Part shown: positions 25,253 to 33,696 of the stretch, one piece after another
How positions within the stretch are numbered: the stretch's first letter is position 1
How the letters are laid out: every line of letters begins with the position of its first letter
From: Clostridia bacterium
Lineage (GTDB): Bacteria > Bacillota > Clostridia > Oscillospirales > CAG-272
Assembly: GCA_017504625.1 (NCBI GenBank)
Contig: JAFVQU010000003.1
Coordinates: 17,552 to 81,551 of the forward strand
Reading direction: 5' to 3'
DNA: 64,000 nt
Notes under the pieces: generated by a model
Told to the model about the DNA's origin: nothing
The model's database searches: none
The model's input: only the letters and a program-made list of their open reading frames with translations
Translations under genes and position numbers: made by a program

Positions 25253-27784
25253 TTATAATCCGCCTTGCTCGGTACGGTTGATGATATCGTCCTGAAGCGA
25301 GCGGGAGAGGGTAGTGAAGAGTGCGCTATAACCTGCAACTCTTACTACGAGAGTTTTATACTTTTCGGGATTCTTCTGCGCGTCGATAAGAGTTTCTCTC
25401 GAAACTACGTTATACTGAACGTGCATACCCTTCTGATCGAAGTATCCGCGGAGGTAAGCCACGAACTTTTCAAGGCTTGACATGCTCGAAAGAGCGGAGG
25501 GATGGAACTTCTGGTTGAAGAGCGTACCGTTAGATGCGATACCGTGGTCAAGGCGCGCAACAGAGTTTGCAGTAGCGGTCGGACCCTTGATATCTCTGCC
25601 CGAAGCGGGGCCTACGCCGTCCGCAATGGGAGTGTACGCCAATCTTCCGTCAGGAGTAGCGCCGGTCTGATATCCGAGCGGGACGTTAGCCGATACGGGA
25701 TAAAGACCTGCTTGGAAGATGCCTCCACGGGGATTGGTGAAATTCTCGAAGGGCTTGGTGTATGTGTTGCCAACCTCACGCGCAAACGCGTCAACCTCGG
25801 TAATATCGTTACCGTACTTGGGGAGAGCCTCGATCATTCGGAGGATCTCGTCGTATCTTGCTTTTTTATCTGCAGAAATATGAGAAGCGTTGATAAGACC
25901 GTTGTAGATCTCCTTGATAACGGCTTCGTTGATAGCAATACCCTCGGCTGCAAGATTCTTTGCAACCTCAACTGTAAGCTCGCTAGCCTTCTTGGGAATG
26001 AATCCCTTACCGAAGTTGTCGGCAAGTGCCTGCTTCATCTCAGCCATGGTAACTTTCTTTTCCTCGAAGACGAGAGTCTTGATCGCAAGAAGAGCGTCTG
26101 TCATATTTGCAATACCGAATCCCTGAGGACCGGTGAAGTTGTAGTGCGCGCCACCTTCCTGAAGCGAAACACCGCGCTCAATGCAATCGTTGCAGAGGCA
26201 GGACTGGAAGGGGAGAGGACAACGAACGCTGTGAGCATAGTCAACCGCGTTGTCGGCATGTACCATCATTTCTATAAAGTGAAGCTCCTGAGCCTTGTAC
26301 GCATCAAAGAACTCTTCAAACGTGGTCATCTTTTCAACGTCACCGGTCTGAAGACCGATAAGCTCGCCCTTGTCGTAGCCGTTCGAGAAAACAAGCTCGA
26401 GAGGACGGCACATATTGAAGAATGCCGCATCGTGCCAGCCGTCGGTTCTTGCGCCCTTCTGAGGCTCAACGCAACCGATTATACAGTAATCACGCGCATC
26501 CTGAAGGGTAAGACCTCTTGCCATAATAGCGGGGATAATGACCTCGTCGTTGTAGAACGCGGGAACGCCAAGGCCCTCTCTCGTAACTGCCGCCGCCTTT
26601 ATAAGAAGATCGTGGGGAGTGCAGTTCCATACACGGATGGAAAGCGAAGGCTGGGGAAGACGAACGTGCATCGTTGCTTCCATACACATGTAGGAAAGCT
26701 CGTTGGTAACGTCAACACCGTCCTCGTTCTGACCGCCTACGATAAGGTTCTGGAAGAGTCCGTATCCTGCAAATCCTTCTGCGGATGCCGCATCTCTTAC
26801 CTTGGTAAGATCGTTAAGCTTTACCCAAATACAGTCAAGGTATTCCTGCGCCTCTTCAAGTGTGATAGTACCGTTGTCAAGATCCTTCTTGAAGAGAGGA
26901 TACATATACTGGTCAAAACGACCGGGGGAGATCGAGTGTCCGCTTGATTCGCACTGAATAAGCTGCTGAACGAACCAGAACGCCTGGCAAGCCTCGTAGA
27001 AGTTGCGCGCGGGTTTTGCGGGAACTCTGTCACAGGTCTCTGCAATGCGGAGAAGCTCTGCCTTACGAACGCTGTCGGTGCATTTACCTGCTTCCTTAAG
27101 AGCAAGCTCGGAGTAGCGGCGAGCGTAGAAAATTACTGCCTCACAGCTTTCAATTACAGACTCAAGGAAGTTCTTGCGGCTAAGATAATCGCCGTTACCG
27201 ATGTAGAGCTTTGCCATTGCTTGACGAGCTTCTTCAATAACGCCCTCAAGACCTTTGTATATAACCTTTGCGTAGTCAACGTTGATGTGACCGATACCGT
27301 TGTAGAAGTAGTTTCCTACGGTGAAGATTCCATGGTTAAGAAACACGTCAAGAACCTCGGGGTCCATAGACTGTGCCGCGAGATCGCTTACAGTCTTACC
27401 CTTCCAGTAAGGATGTACCTTCTTAAGTCTTTCAACGGTTTCGGGAGAGATGTAGAAGCGGTCTGCATCTCTTGTTGCGATTGTATCGTATTCACCCTCA
27501 AGCCATTCAAACGAGTACTCGGGGAAGGTCTGACAGCTACGGGGAACTATCGAGTTGCTTCCGACGATAAGCTCTTCGGGACGAATGACTATCGGAATGT
27601 TCTCAAGTATGTGGCGAAAAGCTGCAGAACGACGCTTCACTATCGGAAGACCTTCAGTCTGCTTGTAGCTTTCGGTGATCAGCTCGGCTCTGTCTGCCTC
27701 GATCTGAGGTGTAGCCGCATAAAGATGATCGATAAGCCTCTGAATTCTTGGGCTTTTTTCTATAACGAATTTAATTTGATTCAT
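25253..27784 (-). CDS. Glycyl radical 1,2-propanediol (diol) dehydratase
   Basis: An 843-residue glycyl radical enzyme. The thiyl Cys438 lies in CIIGCVEPQ with the catalytic base Glu440; HDAAFFN follows with Asp452. The radical site is RVAGYSALF with Gly818. His166, His283 and Ser284 match the diol-binding residues His164, His281 and Ser282 of Clostridium butyricum glycerol dehydratase by simple offset, so it belongs to the diol-dehydratase subgroup and not to pyruvate formate-lyase. It should turn 1,2-propanediol into propionaldehyde without B12, inside the microcompartment; glycerol is a possible alternative. The protein begins straight at the core (SPRIQRL), with no N-terminal encapsulation extension. 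AAGGAG ribosome binding site. Oxygen-sensitive when activated. Confidence 0.93.
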   Translation of the reverse strand: MNQIKFVIEKSPRIQRLIDHLYAATPQIEADRAELITESYKQTEGLPIVKRRSAAFRHILENIPIVIRPEELIVGSNSIVPRSCQTFPEYSFEWLEGEYDTIATRDADRFYISPETVERLKKVHPYWKGKTVSDLAAQSMDPEVLDVFLNHGIFTVGNYFYNGIGHINVDYAKVIYKGLEGVIEEARQAMAKLYIGNGDYLSRKNFLESVIESCEAVIFYARRYSELALKEAGKCTDSVRKAELLRIAETCDRVPAKPARNFYEACQAFWFVQQLIQCESSGHSISPGRFDQYMYPLFKKDLDNGTITLEEAQEYLDCIWVKLNDLTKVRDAASAEGFAGYGLFQNLIVGGQNEDGVDVTNELSYMCMEATMHVRLPQPSLSIRVWNCTPHDLLIKAAAVTREGLGVPAFYNDEVIIPAIMARGLTLQDARDYCIIGCVEPQKGARTDGWHDAAFFNMCRPLELVFSNGYDKGELIGLQTGDVEKMTTFEEFFDAYKAQELHFIEMMVHADNAVDYAHSVRCPLPFQSCLCNDCIERGVSLQEGGAHYNFTGPQGFGIANMTDALLAIKTLVFEEKKVTMAEMKQALADNFGKGFIPKKASELTVEVAKNLAAEGIAINEAVIKEIYNGLINASHISADKKARYDEILRMIEALPKYGNDITEVDAFAREVGNTYTKPFENFTNPRGGIFQAGLYPVSANVPLGYQTGATPDGRLAYTPIADGVGPASGRDIKGPTATANSVARLDHGIASNGTLFNQKFHPSALSSMSSLEKFVAYLRGYFDQKGMHVQYNVVSRETLIDAQKNPEKYKTLVVRVAGYSALFTTLSRSLQDDIINRTEQGGL

Positions 27785-27973
27785 AGTTAGTTTATTTCTC
27801 CTTTTTTTCTTGGAACTATTTTAAGAAAGGTTCCAAACCTCCAAAAACTTTCAAAAAGTATTCAGAGCTTAAACTTTAGGGGGTAAACTGTCTTTTCTTG
27901 CCTTTGTTTGCAAGTAAGTTTTTGAAGAGCTCGAGAAACTTTTTATAAAAAGTTTCTCGAACGCCTCTCTTCA
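27785..27973 (-). repeat. Two-hairpin intergenic module upstream of the dehydratase
   Basis: Along the transcript: hairpin 1 (27960-27931) is a perfect palindrome with 15-base arms TCGAGAAACTTTTTA, followed by CTTCAAAAACTT. After about 75 bases comes AAGTTTTTGGAG, complementary to that tail, then a weaker hairpin with TTGGAACC and GTTCCAAG arms (about 27834-27811), then the dehydratase ribosome binding site. Same plan as 25017-25252. Confidence 0.65.
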
Positions 27974-28519
27974 TTAAATCTGCGCCCAGAGCTCTGCGTG
28001 GGGAGCAGGTATAACGGTTGAGCCGAAGAATACACCCTGATCCTTAGCGTGCTGAGAGCCTGCCTCAACAGCTGCGGTGACGTCGCCAACGTCGCCGGTT
28101 ACAAGGCAAACGCCCTTACCGCCCATACCGCGAGAGGTACGAAGTTCGAAGATGGAAACCTTTGCGGTCTTTACTGCGATATCAGCCGCCTTTATGATAG
28201 AAGCAGCAGAGAATGTTTCAATAATTCCAAGGCTGCCCTTCTTCTCAGAGGGCTCTGTGCCGAAGAGGGCGGTAACCACCTGGGGATCGATGCGTCCCAT
28301 AATGGAGTAGTCAACAAGCTTTTCATCGAATCTGCCTCTTACGTGGTCAACAGCCGCAGTAACGTCGGAGATAGAGCCGGTGAGGATTATCTCATACTTA
28401 CCGGGACAAGCTGCGTGTGCGGAAATAAGGCTGATGCCTGCGCTCTTGAGAGCTGCGTCGGTTGCCTCAATGCCTTTTGCTATACTTTTAAGTTCAATTA
28501 CACCTATTGCGTGATACAT
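27974..28519 (-). CDS. pduT: Tandem-BMC shell protein, PduT type
   Basis: A 181-residue trimer-forming protein with two BMC domains (about 3-85 and 94-180). Cys38 occurs in ACPGKYEIILTG, the same position and context as the Cys that holds a [4Fe-4S] cluster at the trimer centre in PduT. It is thought to pass electrons across the shell. The second domain contains LGIIETFSAASIIKAAD and GKGVCLVTGDVGDVTAAVEAG. Its gene lies directly downstream of the PduS-like gene (30 bases), the known partner. Confidence 0.92.
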   Translation of the reverse strand: MYHAIGVIELKSIAKGIEATDAALKSAGISLISAHAACPGKYEIILTGSISDVTAAVDHVRGRFDEKLVDYSIMGRIDPQVVTALFGTEPSEKKGSLGIIETFSAASIIKAADIAVKTAKVSIFELRTSRGMGGKGVCLVTGDVGDVTAAVEAGSQHAKDQGVFFGSTVIPAPHAELWAQI

Positions 28520-28549
28520 ATTTATTACCCTTTTTCCTTATTTGATGAA

Positions 28550-29875
28550 TTACGCCTCAATTACTATCTTTGTGGGATCTACGAATACGACCTTACCCGA
28601 GATCGACGCGTGCTGGGGAACCGAAAGTCCTGTGCCAAGTCCCGCGATAACCTGTCCTTCGGTAACTACGTCGCCTACATTTACGCAGGGAACGGAGGGA
28701 GCGCCGATGTGCTGAGACATCTTGATCTCAACGCGAGAAGCCTTGATCTTTTTGGGGAGGTATTTGGGAACAACGTCGTATTTATGTACTCCGAGAATGT
28801 CTTCCCACTTTGCAGATTGGATCATACGGTACTCTCTGTCAGAGCTTACCTTATATTCTTCGTTGCCTGCAACGAATCTCATCTTATTCTTTGCGAGAAT
28901 GCCCTTGAGATTGAGAATGACGTCCTTGGGTGAGATCTCCTGGCAGCAGACCTCTGCGCAAATGCCGCAAGAGCAACAAAGGGAAGCAGTCTTGATAAGG
29001 TCGGGATGATCTTCAGCAGCTGCATTGAGCGCAACTCTGATCATCTTATGAGGCTCAAGAGGATATCCGAGAAGGTGTCTGGGACACATTTCGGTACATC
29101 TGGTACATCCGCAACAAGCGGAGCTTGCGCGGCGAAGCATATCGTCCATAGCAACTCTCTTGTTCTTTACGCAACGAGCGCTGTCGGGAATGATAAGAAG
29201 CGATTTTGTGGTTTTTGTAATAACCGCGACTGCGGGATCGACGATCTTACCCATTGAAGGGCCGCCGTCGAACATGATCTGATCATCCTTAAGACGAACG
29301 CCGAGAATATCGAAAAGCTCCGAAACTCTCATGCCTACGGGAACCTTAACGACGTATCTTTCGGGAAGATCACCGCCAATGGTAACCCACTTTTCAGTAA
29401 CGGGCTTACCTTCCTTAACCGCTTCGCATACGTTGTATACCGTCTCGCCGTTGAGAACGATAACTCCTGCAGTGATAGGAAGATTGCCGGGCTTGACAAT
29501 GCGTCCGGTTGCCTGATAGATGAGAGAGATTTCATCGCCCATCGGGTAAACGTTGGGAAGAAGCTTTACGCTAACGTCCTTACCGAGCATCTGATCGTCG
29601 GAGTAACCGAGCATGTGTGCGCGATGCTCCTTTATTGCAACGTAGGTGTGCTTGATTCCGGTATACGCCATAACTGCCTGCGCGCCCTCAACGATCTTGC
29701 TCATTTCTTCGCGCATAAGCATATAGTCGGTATACATAAGGGGCTCACATTCTGCACAGTTGATGCAGAGAATGTCGGCTCCGTCCGCCAGCTTTCCAAA
29801 GGAGGGGAAGCCTGCGCCGCCCGCGCCTACGATACTGCTATTCTGCATTAAAGATTTTAAATCAAATTTTGTCAT
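28550..29875 (-). CDS. pduS: PduS-like NADH-oxidising Fe-S flavoprotein (RnfC family)
   Basis: A 441-residue protein with an N-terminal GAGGAGFPS motif and the RnfC/NuoF-type FMN/NADH domain (to about 230), an SLBB-like segment, and two [4Fe-4S] ferredoxin motifs (CCGCTRCTEMCP and CSCGICAEVC). A barrel-sandwich-like tail ends in PTKIVIEA. PduS proteins oxidise NADH in BMCs; in B12 systems they reduce cobalamin. Here no B12 enzyme is present, so recycling NAD+ inside the compartment by passing electrons to PduT is the likely role. The AAAGGA site is 32 bases before ATG, with a small stem (29885-29899) between them. Confidence 0.9.
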   Translation of the reverse strand: MTKFDLKSLMQNSSIVGAGGAGFPSFGKLADGADILCINCAECEPLMYTDYMLMREEMSKIVEGAQAVMAYTGIKHTYVAIKEHRAHMLGYSDDQMLGKDVSVKLLPNVYPMGDEISLIYQATGRIVKPGNLPITAGVIVLNGETVYNVCEAVKEGKPVTEKWVTIGGDLPERYVVKVPVGMRVSELFDILGVRLKDDQIMFDGGPSMGKIVDPAVAVITKTTKSLLIIPDSARCVKNKRVAMDDMLRRASSACCGCTRCTEMCPRHLLGYPLEPHKMIRVALNAAAEDHPDLIKTASLCCSCGICAEVCCQEISPKDVILNLKGILAKNKMRFVAGNEEYKVSSDREYRMIQSAKWEDILGVHKYDVVPKYLPKKIKASRVEIKMSQHIGAPSVPCVNVGDVVTEGQVIAGLGTGLSVPQHASISGKVVFVDPTKIVIEA

Positions 29876-29935
29876 TGCTTTGTCGCGCTGTGATAGCGCA
29901 TTCCTTTCGGGTAAGATGCTTTGCGTTTTTTAAGC

Positions 29936-30199
29936 TTACGCCTGCTTTTTATCTACAATTCCGACTACCGCCGCGTCAACGGGAATGTCCTGATTGCCAA
30001 CGGCAACTCTTGCGCCGCTGCCGGTAGTTACGAGAACTTCCTCTCCGATGCCTGCGCTTACGGTGCGATCAACCGCCACTATGTACTTGTCGGTAAGCTC
30101 CTGATTTTCAATAAGCTGGATCTCAAGGAACTTGAAGCCGATAAGTTTGTCGAGCTTATTGGTCGAAACGATATTTCCAACTACTTTTCCTTTTAACAT
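29936..30199 (-). CDS. BMC vertex protein, EutN/CcmL type
   Basis: An 87-residue pentamer-forming (BMC-P) protein. The family pattern is clear: LKGKVVGNIVSTNK at the start, a middle with LIGFKFLEIQL and DRTVSAGIGEEVLVTTGSGAR, and PVDAAVVGIVD near the end. Five subunits cap each vertex of the icosahedral shell. It has an AGAGG site and lies between pduL (18 bases) and the PduS-like gene (60 bases). Confidence 0.95.
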   Translation of the reverse strand: MLKGKVVGNIVSTNKLDKLIGFKFLEIQLIENQELTDKYIVAVDRTVSAGIGEEVLVTTGSGARVAVGNQDIPVDAAVVGIVDKKQA

Positions 30200-30217
30200 T
30201 TTCTATACCTCTGAAAT

Positions 30218-30880
30218 TTAATCTTTTACAACGGTAACCTTGCTGCCGTTTTTGAAGCCGACTGCGTTTGCATCGTCGGTGTCAACGTGCATTTCAAGGC
30301 GGAAGTCCTTGTGAACTCTGACCTGAACGTCAAACCATCTTGTCCTCTTGGTTCCGGACATAGCATCAACGTCGATGTAATCGTTGTCCTTAACTCCGAA
30401 GCGAGTCGCGTCGTCGGGACTCATGTGGATGTGACGGTTAGCGATGATACAACCCTGCGAGAGCTTAACTATACCCTTAGGGCCGATGATCGTGATGGGA
30501 GAGGATCCCGTAAGGCTTCCCGATTCACGAACGGGGGGCTTTACCTTAAGAACGTAGGAATCAGTGACCGATATCTCGACCTGACTTGCTTTTCTCAGCG
30601 GGCCAAGAACTCTTACGCCTTCAATTGCCTTCATGGAAGGACCTACGATAGTCAAGGTCTCCTTGCAAGCGTACTGACCGGGCTGGGAGAGATCCTTTAA
30701 GTGTGTAAGCTCGTAGCCCGTGCCGAAGAGCGTTTCAAGATCTTCTTTTGTCAGGTGAATGTGTCTGTTAGAAATACCAACGGGAATTTCAAGCGCACCG
30801 CCGTTACATGATGCGGTGCCAGTCATTTCATTTACGATCTTTTTTACGATGCTTTCAATATCCTGTGTCGAAATGCTCAT
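30218..30880 (-). CDS. pduL: Phosphate propanoyltransferase PduL
   Basis: A 220-residue PduL. The first 19 residues (TQDIESIVKKIVNEM) form an amphipathic helix typical of an encapsulation peptide, followed by a short linker. The catalytic part has two HxH zinc motifs, NRHIHLTKEDL (His40/His42) and NRHIHMSPDDA (His150/His152), in the two half-barrels. It converts propionyl-CoA and phosphate to propionyl phosphate and CoA, regenerating CoA within the compartment. Acetate kinase at the head of the operon can then make ATP. Confidence 0.95.
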   Translation of the reverse strand: MSISTQDIESIVKKIVNEMTGTASCNGGALEIPVGISNRHIHLTKEDLETLFGTGYELTHLKDLSQPGQYACKETLTIVGPSMKAIEGVRVLGPLRKASQVEISVTDSYVLKVKPPVRESGSLTGSSPITIIGPKGIVKLSQGCIIANRHIHMSPDDATRFGVKDNDYIDVDAMSGTKRTRWFDVQVRVHKDFRLEMHVDTDDANAVGFKNGSKVTVVKD

Positions 30881-31048
30881 AGTATTTTGATTCCTTTCGA
30901 TTGATTGCCATAATTTTCATATAAAAACGGTTAAAAATGCAAATTTAATCGCTTTTATACGAAAATTATTTTGTTGGTGTGTCTTGCCCGAGGATTTCGG
31001 GCAAGACACATAGCAAGCCTCACGGCAGAATTGCCGTATTTCTCGATA
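30881..31048 (-). promoter_or_regulatory. Intercistronic stem-loops between shell genes and pduL
   Basis: Two hairpins follow the stop of the upstream shell gene: 31037-31022 (ACGGCA/TGCCGT) and a strong 14-bp stem 31010-30978 (TGTGTCTTGCCCGA with its complement, 5-base loop). No proper T-run follows the strong stem, so partial termination or protection of the shell mRNA is more likely than full termination. Confidence 0.65.
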
Positions 31049-31324
31049 TTAGCCGAGAGTGGGGAGGAGCTTGTTAACGTCAGTGTGAGGTCTGGGGATA
31101 ACGTGAGTTGCAATAACCTCGCCGAGAGCGGAAGCTGCTGCGCCGCCTGCCTCAACTGCTGCCTTTACTGCACCAACGTCGCCGCGAACCATAACGGATA
31201 CGAGTCCGCTACCGATCTTCTCGGAACCGATAAGCTGTACGTTTGCTGCCTTAACCATAGCATCTGCTGCCTCGATTGCTGCTACGAGACCTCTGGTCTC
31301 TACCATTCCCAATGCTTCATTCAT
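31049..31324 (-). CDS. BMC-H shell protein (copy B)
   Basis: A 91-residue single-domain BMC hexamer protein of the PduA/EutM type. [20 protein letters not shown] opens the fold, [22 protein letters not shown] follows, and [11 protein letters not shown] closes it. The pore loop KIGSG is the usual short polar loop. It is a near-identical copy of the protein at 31762-32037, differing only at residue 66 (Ala here, Arg there). These would form the main hexagonal tiles of the shell facets. AAGGAG site. Confidence 0.95.
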   Translation of the reverse strand: MNEALGMVETRGLVAAIEAADAMVKAANVQLIGSEKIGSGLVSVMVRGDVGAVKAAVEAGGAAASALGEVIATHVIPRPHTDVNKLLPTLG

Positions 31325-31380
31325 AGTTTTAAATCTCCTTTTGGATTATTTTTTTAAAATTTGTTTCAGGACTTTGGCGA

Positions 31381-31665
31381 TTAAACGCCTTTGTCAGTTT
31401 TAATGAATCTGATAATGTCGGGATGAGGACGTGCAATAACTTCCTTACACATAACCTGACCGACTGCCTGCGCGGCTTCGACACCCGCCTCAAGAGCGGC
31501 AGTAACTGCCGAAACGTTACCTTCAACGACAACTGTCACAAGTCTTCCGCCCAAGCGCTTTTCAACGTGGATAAGCTTAACGTTTGCAGCCTTGACCATA
31601 GCGTCAAGACCAACGATAGCCGTTACCATTGCTTGAACTTCAAGCAGTGCAATTGCATTTTCCAT
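31381..31665 (-). CDS. BMC-H shell protein, divergent
   Basis: A 94-residue single-domain BMC protein. It has the same fold (AIALLEVQAMVTAIVGLDAM, VKLIHVEKRLGGRLVTVVVEGNVSAV, VIARPHPDI) but is clearly different in sequence from its two neighbours. The pore loop reads KRLGGR and is more basic, suggesting a pore with different selectivity. The C-terminus (RFIKTDKGV) is slightly extended. TAGGAG site. Confidence 0.93.
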   Translation of the reverse strand: MENAIALLEVQAMVTAIVGLDAMVKAANVKLIHVEKRLGGRLVTVVVEGNVSAVTAALEAGVEAAQAVGQVMCKEVIARPHPDIIRFIKTDKGV

Positions 31666-31689
31666 AGTTTTTTCTCCTATCGTTTTGTG

Positions 31690-31740
31690 ATCTGTCCACG
31701 GACAAGTCTTTTATGTAACTTGTCCATAGGACAAATTCAC
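31690..31740 (-). promoter_or_regulatory. Small stem-loop cluster between two BMC-H genes
   Basis: TTGTCC-ATA-GGACAA (31716-31730 region) and TGTCC-AC-GGACA, which can also pair with each other through GGACAAGT/ACTTGTCC. Intercistronic, on the shell mRNA. Confidence 0.45.
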
Positions 31741-31761
31741 CTGATGGTCGGTAATTTTAGA

Positions 31762-32037
31762 TTAACCGAGAGTGGGGAGAAGCTTGTTAACGTCGGTGTG
31801 AGGTCTGGGGATAACGTGAGTAGCGATAACCTCGCCGAGTCTGGAAGCTGCTGCTCCGCCTGCCTCAACTGCCGCCTTTACCGCGCCAACGTCGCCGCGA
31901 ACCATAACGGATACGAGTCCGCTACCGATCTTTTCGGAACCGATAAGCTGTACGTTTGCTGCCTTAACCATAGCATCTGCTGCCTCGATTGCTGCTACGA
32001 GACCTCTGGTCTCTACCATTCCCAATGCTTCATTCAT
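31762..32037 (-). CDS. BMC-H shell protein (copy A)
   Basis: A 91-residue PduA/EutM-type hexamer protein, almost identical to the one at 31049-31324 (Arg66 instead of Ala66). The first half of the genes and the AAGGAGATTTA leader are nearly base-identical, while the last third of the coding region has several silent changes. The pair arose by duplication around the divergent BMC-H gene or is kept alike by gene conversion. Residue 66 lies near the subunit edge region, so the exchange may alter tile contacts; this is inference. Confidence 0.95.
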   Translation of the reverse strand: MNEALGMVETRGLVAAIEAADAMVKAANVQLIGSEKIGSGLVSVMVRGDVGAVKAAVEAGGAAASRLGEVIATHVIPRPHTDVNKLLPTLG

Positions 32038-32094
32038 GATTGTAAATCTCCTTTTTTATAAATACAAATTTTTAAAAACTTTTTTGTGTGGACC

Positions 32095-32427
32095 TTATTT
32101 ATCCATGTTTCTGAGCTTATCCTTACCGGTTGCGGTAAGATCTGCAAACCACTGTACCTGATCGTCAAGACCTGCGATCATCTTGGAGGTGATGTAAAGA
32201 CCGCGTCTTTTCGCCTCCTCAACGCCTGCGTCGAGAGCCGACTGAACTGCTCCCGCGTTGCCCTGGAACTTAACTACCATAACCAGCGGTACCGCGCACT
32301 GCTCTGCGTTTGCGGGTTTGTTTTTGTCAATGGCTACAACCTTGACGTCGGCGGTTTTTGCCACCAAGTCTGCTACTACTATTGAGGTGGTGTAGCCGTA
32401 AACCTCAATCATACCAAGTGCTGCCAT
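32095..32427 (-). CDS. BMC-domain shell protein with insertion
   Basis: A 110-residue BMC-domain protein that starts ALGMIEVYGYTTSIVVADLVAKTADVKV. Compared with the standard 91-residue form it has a longer pore-side loop (DKNKPANAEQCAVP, with a Cys) and a C-terminal extension that ends in ATGKDKLRNMDK. Family is certain; subtype is not. It is the first shell gene of the operon, 12 bases after the alcohol dehydrogenase gene, with a TAGGAG site. It may be a minor facet protein or one with a cluster- or cargo-binding role. Confidence 0.88.
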   Translation of the reverse strand: MAALGMIEVYGYTTSIVVADLVAKTADVKVVAIDKNKPANAEQCAVPLVMVVKFQGNAGAVQSALDAGVEEAKRRGLYITSKMIAGLDDQVQWFADLTATGKDKLRNMDK

Positions 32428-32439
32428 AATTAACTCCTA

Positions 32440-33666
32440 TCAGTTTTCGTTGATATAGCAGATCTTGATACCCTTCTGCGCTACGTTGGTTTCCATAGCC
32501 TCATTCATCTTGTCGAGAGGGAAGGAATGAGTGATAAGCTCTTCGATCGGTATGTTCATTTCCTGACACTGCTTTAAGAATGCCACGGTCTTGGGGTAGT
32601 CCTCAGCGGAGTAATCCCAAGAGCCTACGATATCGATCTCCTTGTTACACATAGCAAAGTGGGGATTTACCTGATATTCTCCGTTGTTTACGAAGAAGCC
32701 CATCTCGCACATACCGCCGCCGCGACGGATGTAGCTGTAGATGTCTGCAGCCGCTATGGGAGCGCCGGTGCACTGGAAAGCAAAGTCAACGCCAACGTTA
32801 TTAGCGATAGCCTTTACCTTTGCAACTCTCTTGTCAAGCGTGTCCTCGTCGGGACGACGGAAGCAGATAGTTGTCTTTGCGCCCATTCTCTGTGCGACCT
32901 TGAGTCTGTCCTCGTTACCGTCAACCGCGATGATGTGGTTGATACCTGCAGCGCGGAGAACCGTGATCATAACAAGACCTACGGGGCCGCAGCCCTGAAC
33001 GAGAACCTTAGAGCCGAAGTTGAGAAGACCGGTCTTCTGACCTCTCTCGAGTGCGTGTACGCATACGCAAGCAAGCTCGAGGATCATTCTCTGCTTGAGG
33101 TTAAGCTCGTTAACCTGGAAATATGTAACGCCGTGTCCGCCCTTGATCACCATGTAATCTGCGAACCAGCCGTTAACTCTGTTGCCCTCAGCCGTTCCTC
33201 TCTTATCACCGATAAGACCGAAAACGCCCTGATTGTCACAAAGATTTGTTCTGCCGGGAACCATACGGCAAGCGTAGCAATCGCCACAGCTGAGAACCGA
33301 GGTGACGATCTTGTCGCCAACCCTAAGGGGCTTGCCCGCGGTGTCGCTTGTTACGTTCTTTCCTACCGCAACGACCTCGCCCGTGCCCTCGTGACCGAGA
33401 ATTACGGGAATAAGTCCGAAGGGATCGGCTTTCCATTCATGTACGTCAGTTCCGCAAACGCCTGCACCTTCAACCTTAACGAGAATATCGTTATCGCCAA
33501 GTGCGGGGATCGGGATCTTTTGTACTTCTATCTTTTTCTGACCGACAAGCATTGCAACGTTAGCAGTGGTGGGGATGGGGCCCTGTGCCTTTGCGGTAGC
33601 GCCTGTACCCATCGAGCTGATAACCGAGCGAACGATGCTTTCGATCTGAGAAGCTGTGATATCCAT
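32440..33666 (-). CDS. Zinc alcohol dehydrogenase with encapsulation peptide
   Basis: A 408-residue medium-chain dehydrogenase. Residues 4-20 (ASQIESIVRSVISSMG) form an amphipathic helix like that of PduL, then a Gly/Ala/Pro linker to about 35: an encapsulation peptide. Catalytic zinc residues are Cys71 (GAGVCGTDVHE) and His92-Glu93 (GHEGTGE); the structural zinc Cys set lies in SCGDCYACRMVPGRTNLC. The nucleotide-binding turn is GCGPVGL. It likely reduces propionaldehyde to 1-propanol, regenerating NAD+ for the aldehyde dehydrogenase; reduction of lactaldehyde to propanediol is an alternative. Confidence 0.92.
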   Translation of the reverse strand: MDITASQIESIVRSVISSMGTGATAKAQGPIPTTANVAMLVGQKKIEVQKIPIPALGDNDILVKVEGAGVCGTDVHEWKADPFGLIPVILGHEGTGEVVAVGKNVTSDTAGKPLRVGDKIVTSVLSCGDCYACRMVPGRTNLCDNQGVFGLIGDKRGTAEGNRVNGWFADYMVIKGGHGVTYFQVNELNLKQRMILELACVCVHALERGQKTGLLNFGSKVLVQGCGPVGLVMITVLRAAGINHIIAVDGNEDRLKVAQRMGAKTTICFRRPDEDTLDKRVAKVKAIANNVGVDFAFQCTGAPIAAADIYSYIRRGGGMCEMGFFVNNGEYQVNPHFAMCNKEIDIVGSWDYSAEDYPKTVAFLKQCQEMNIPIEELITHSFPLDKMNEAMETNVAQKGIKICYINEN

Positions 33667-33696
33667 CTCTTAAATGTATCCTTTCGTGAGATTTGA

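Noticed and set aside
25502-26947. A 481-codon plus-strand ORF opposite the dehydratase gene
   Set aside because: It is the antisense shadow of a confident glycyl radical enzyme, with no ribosome binding site or recognisable domain.
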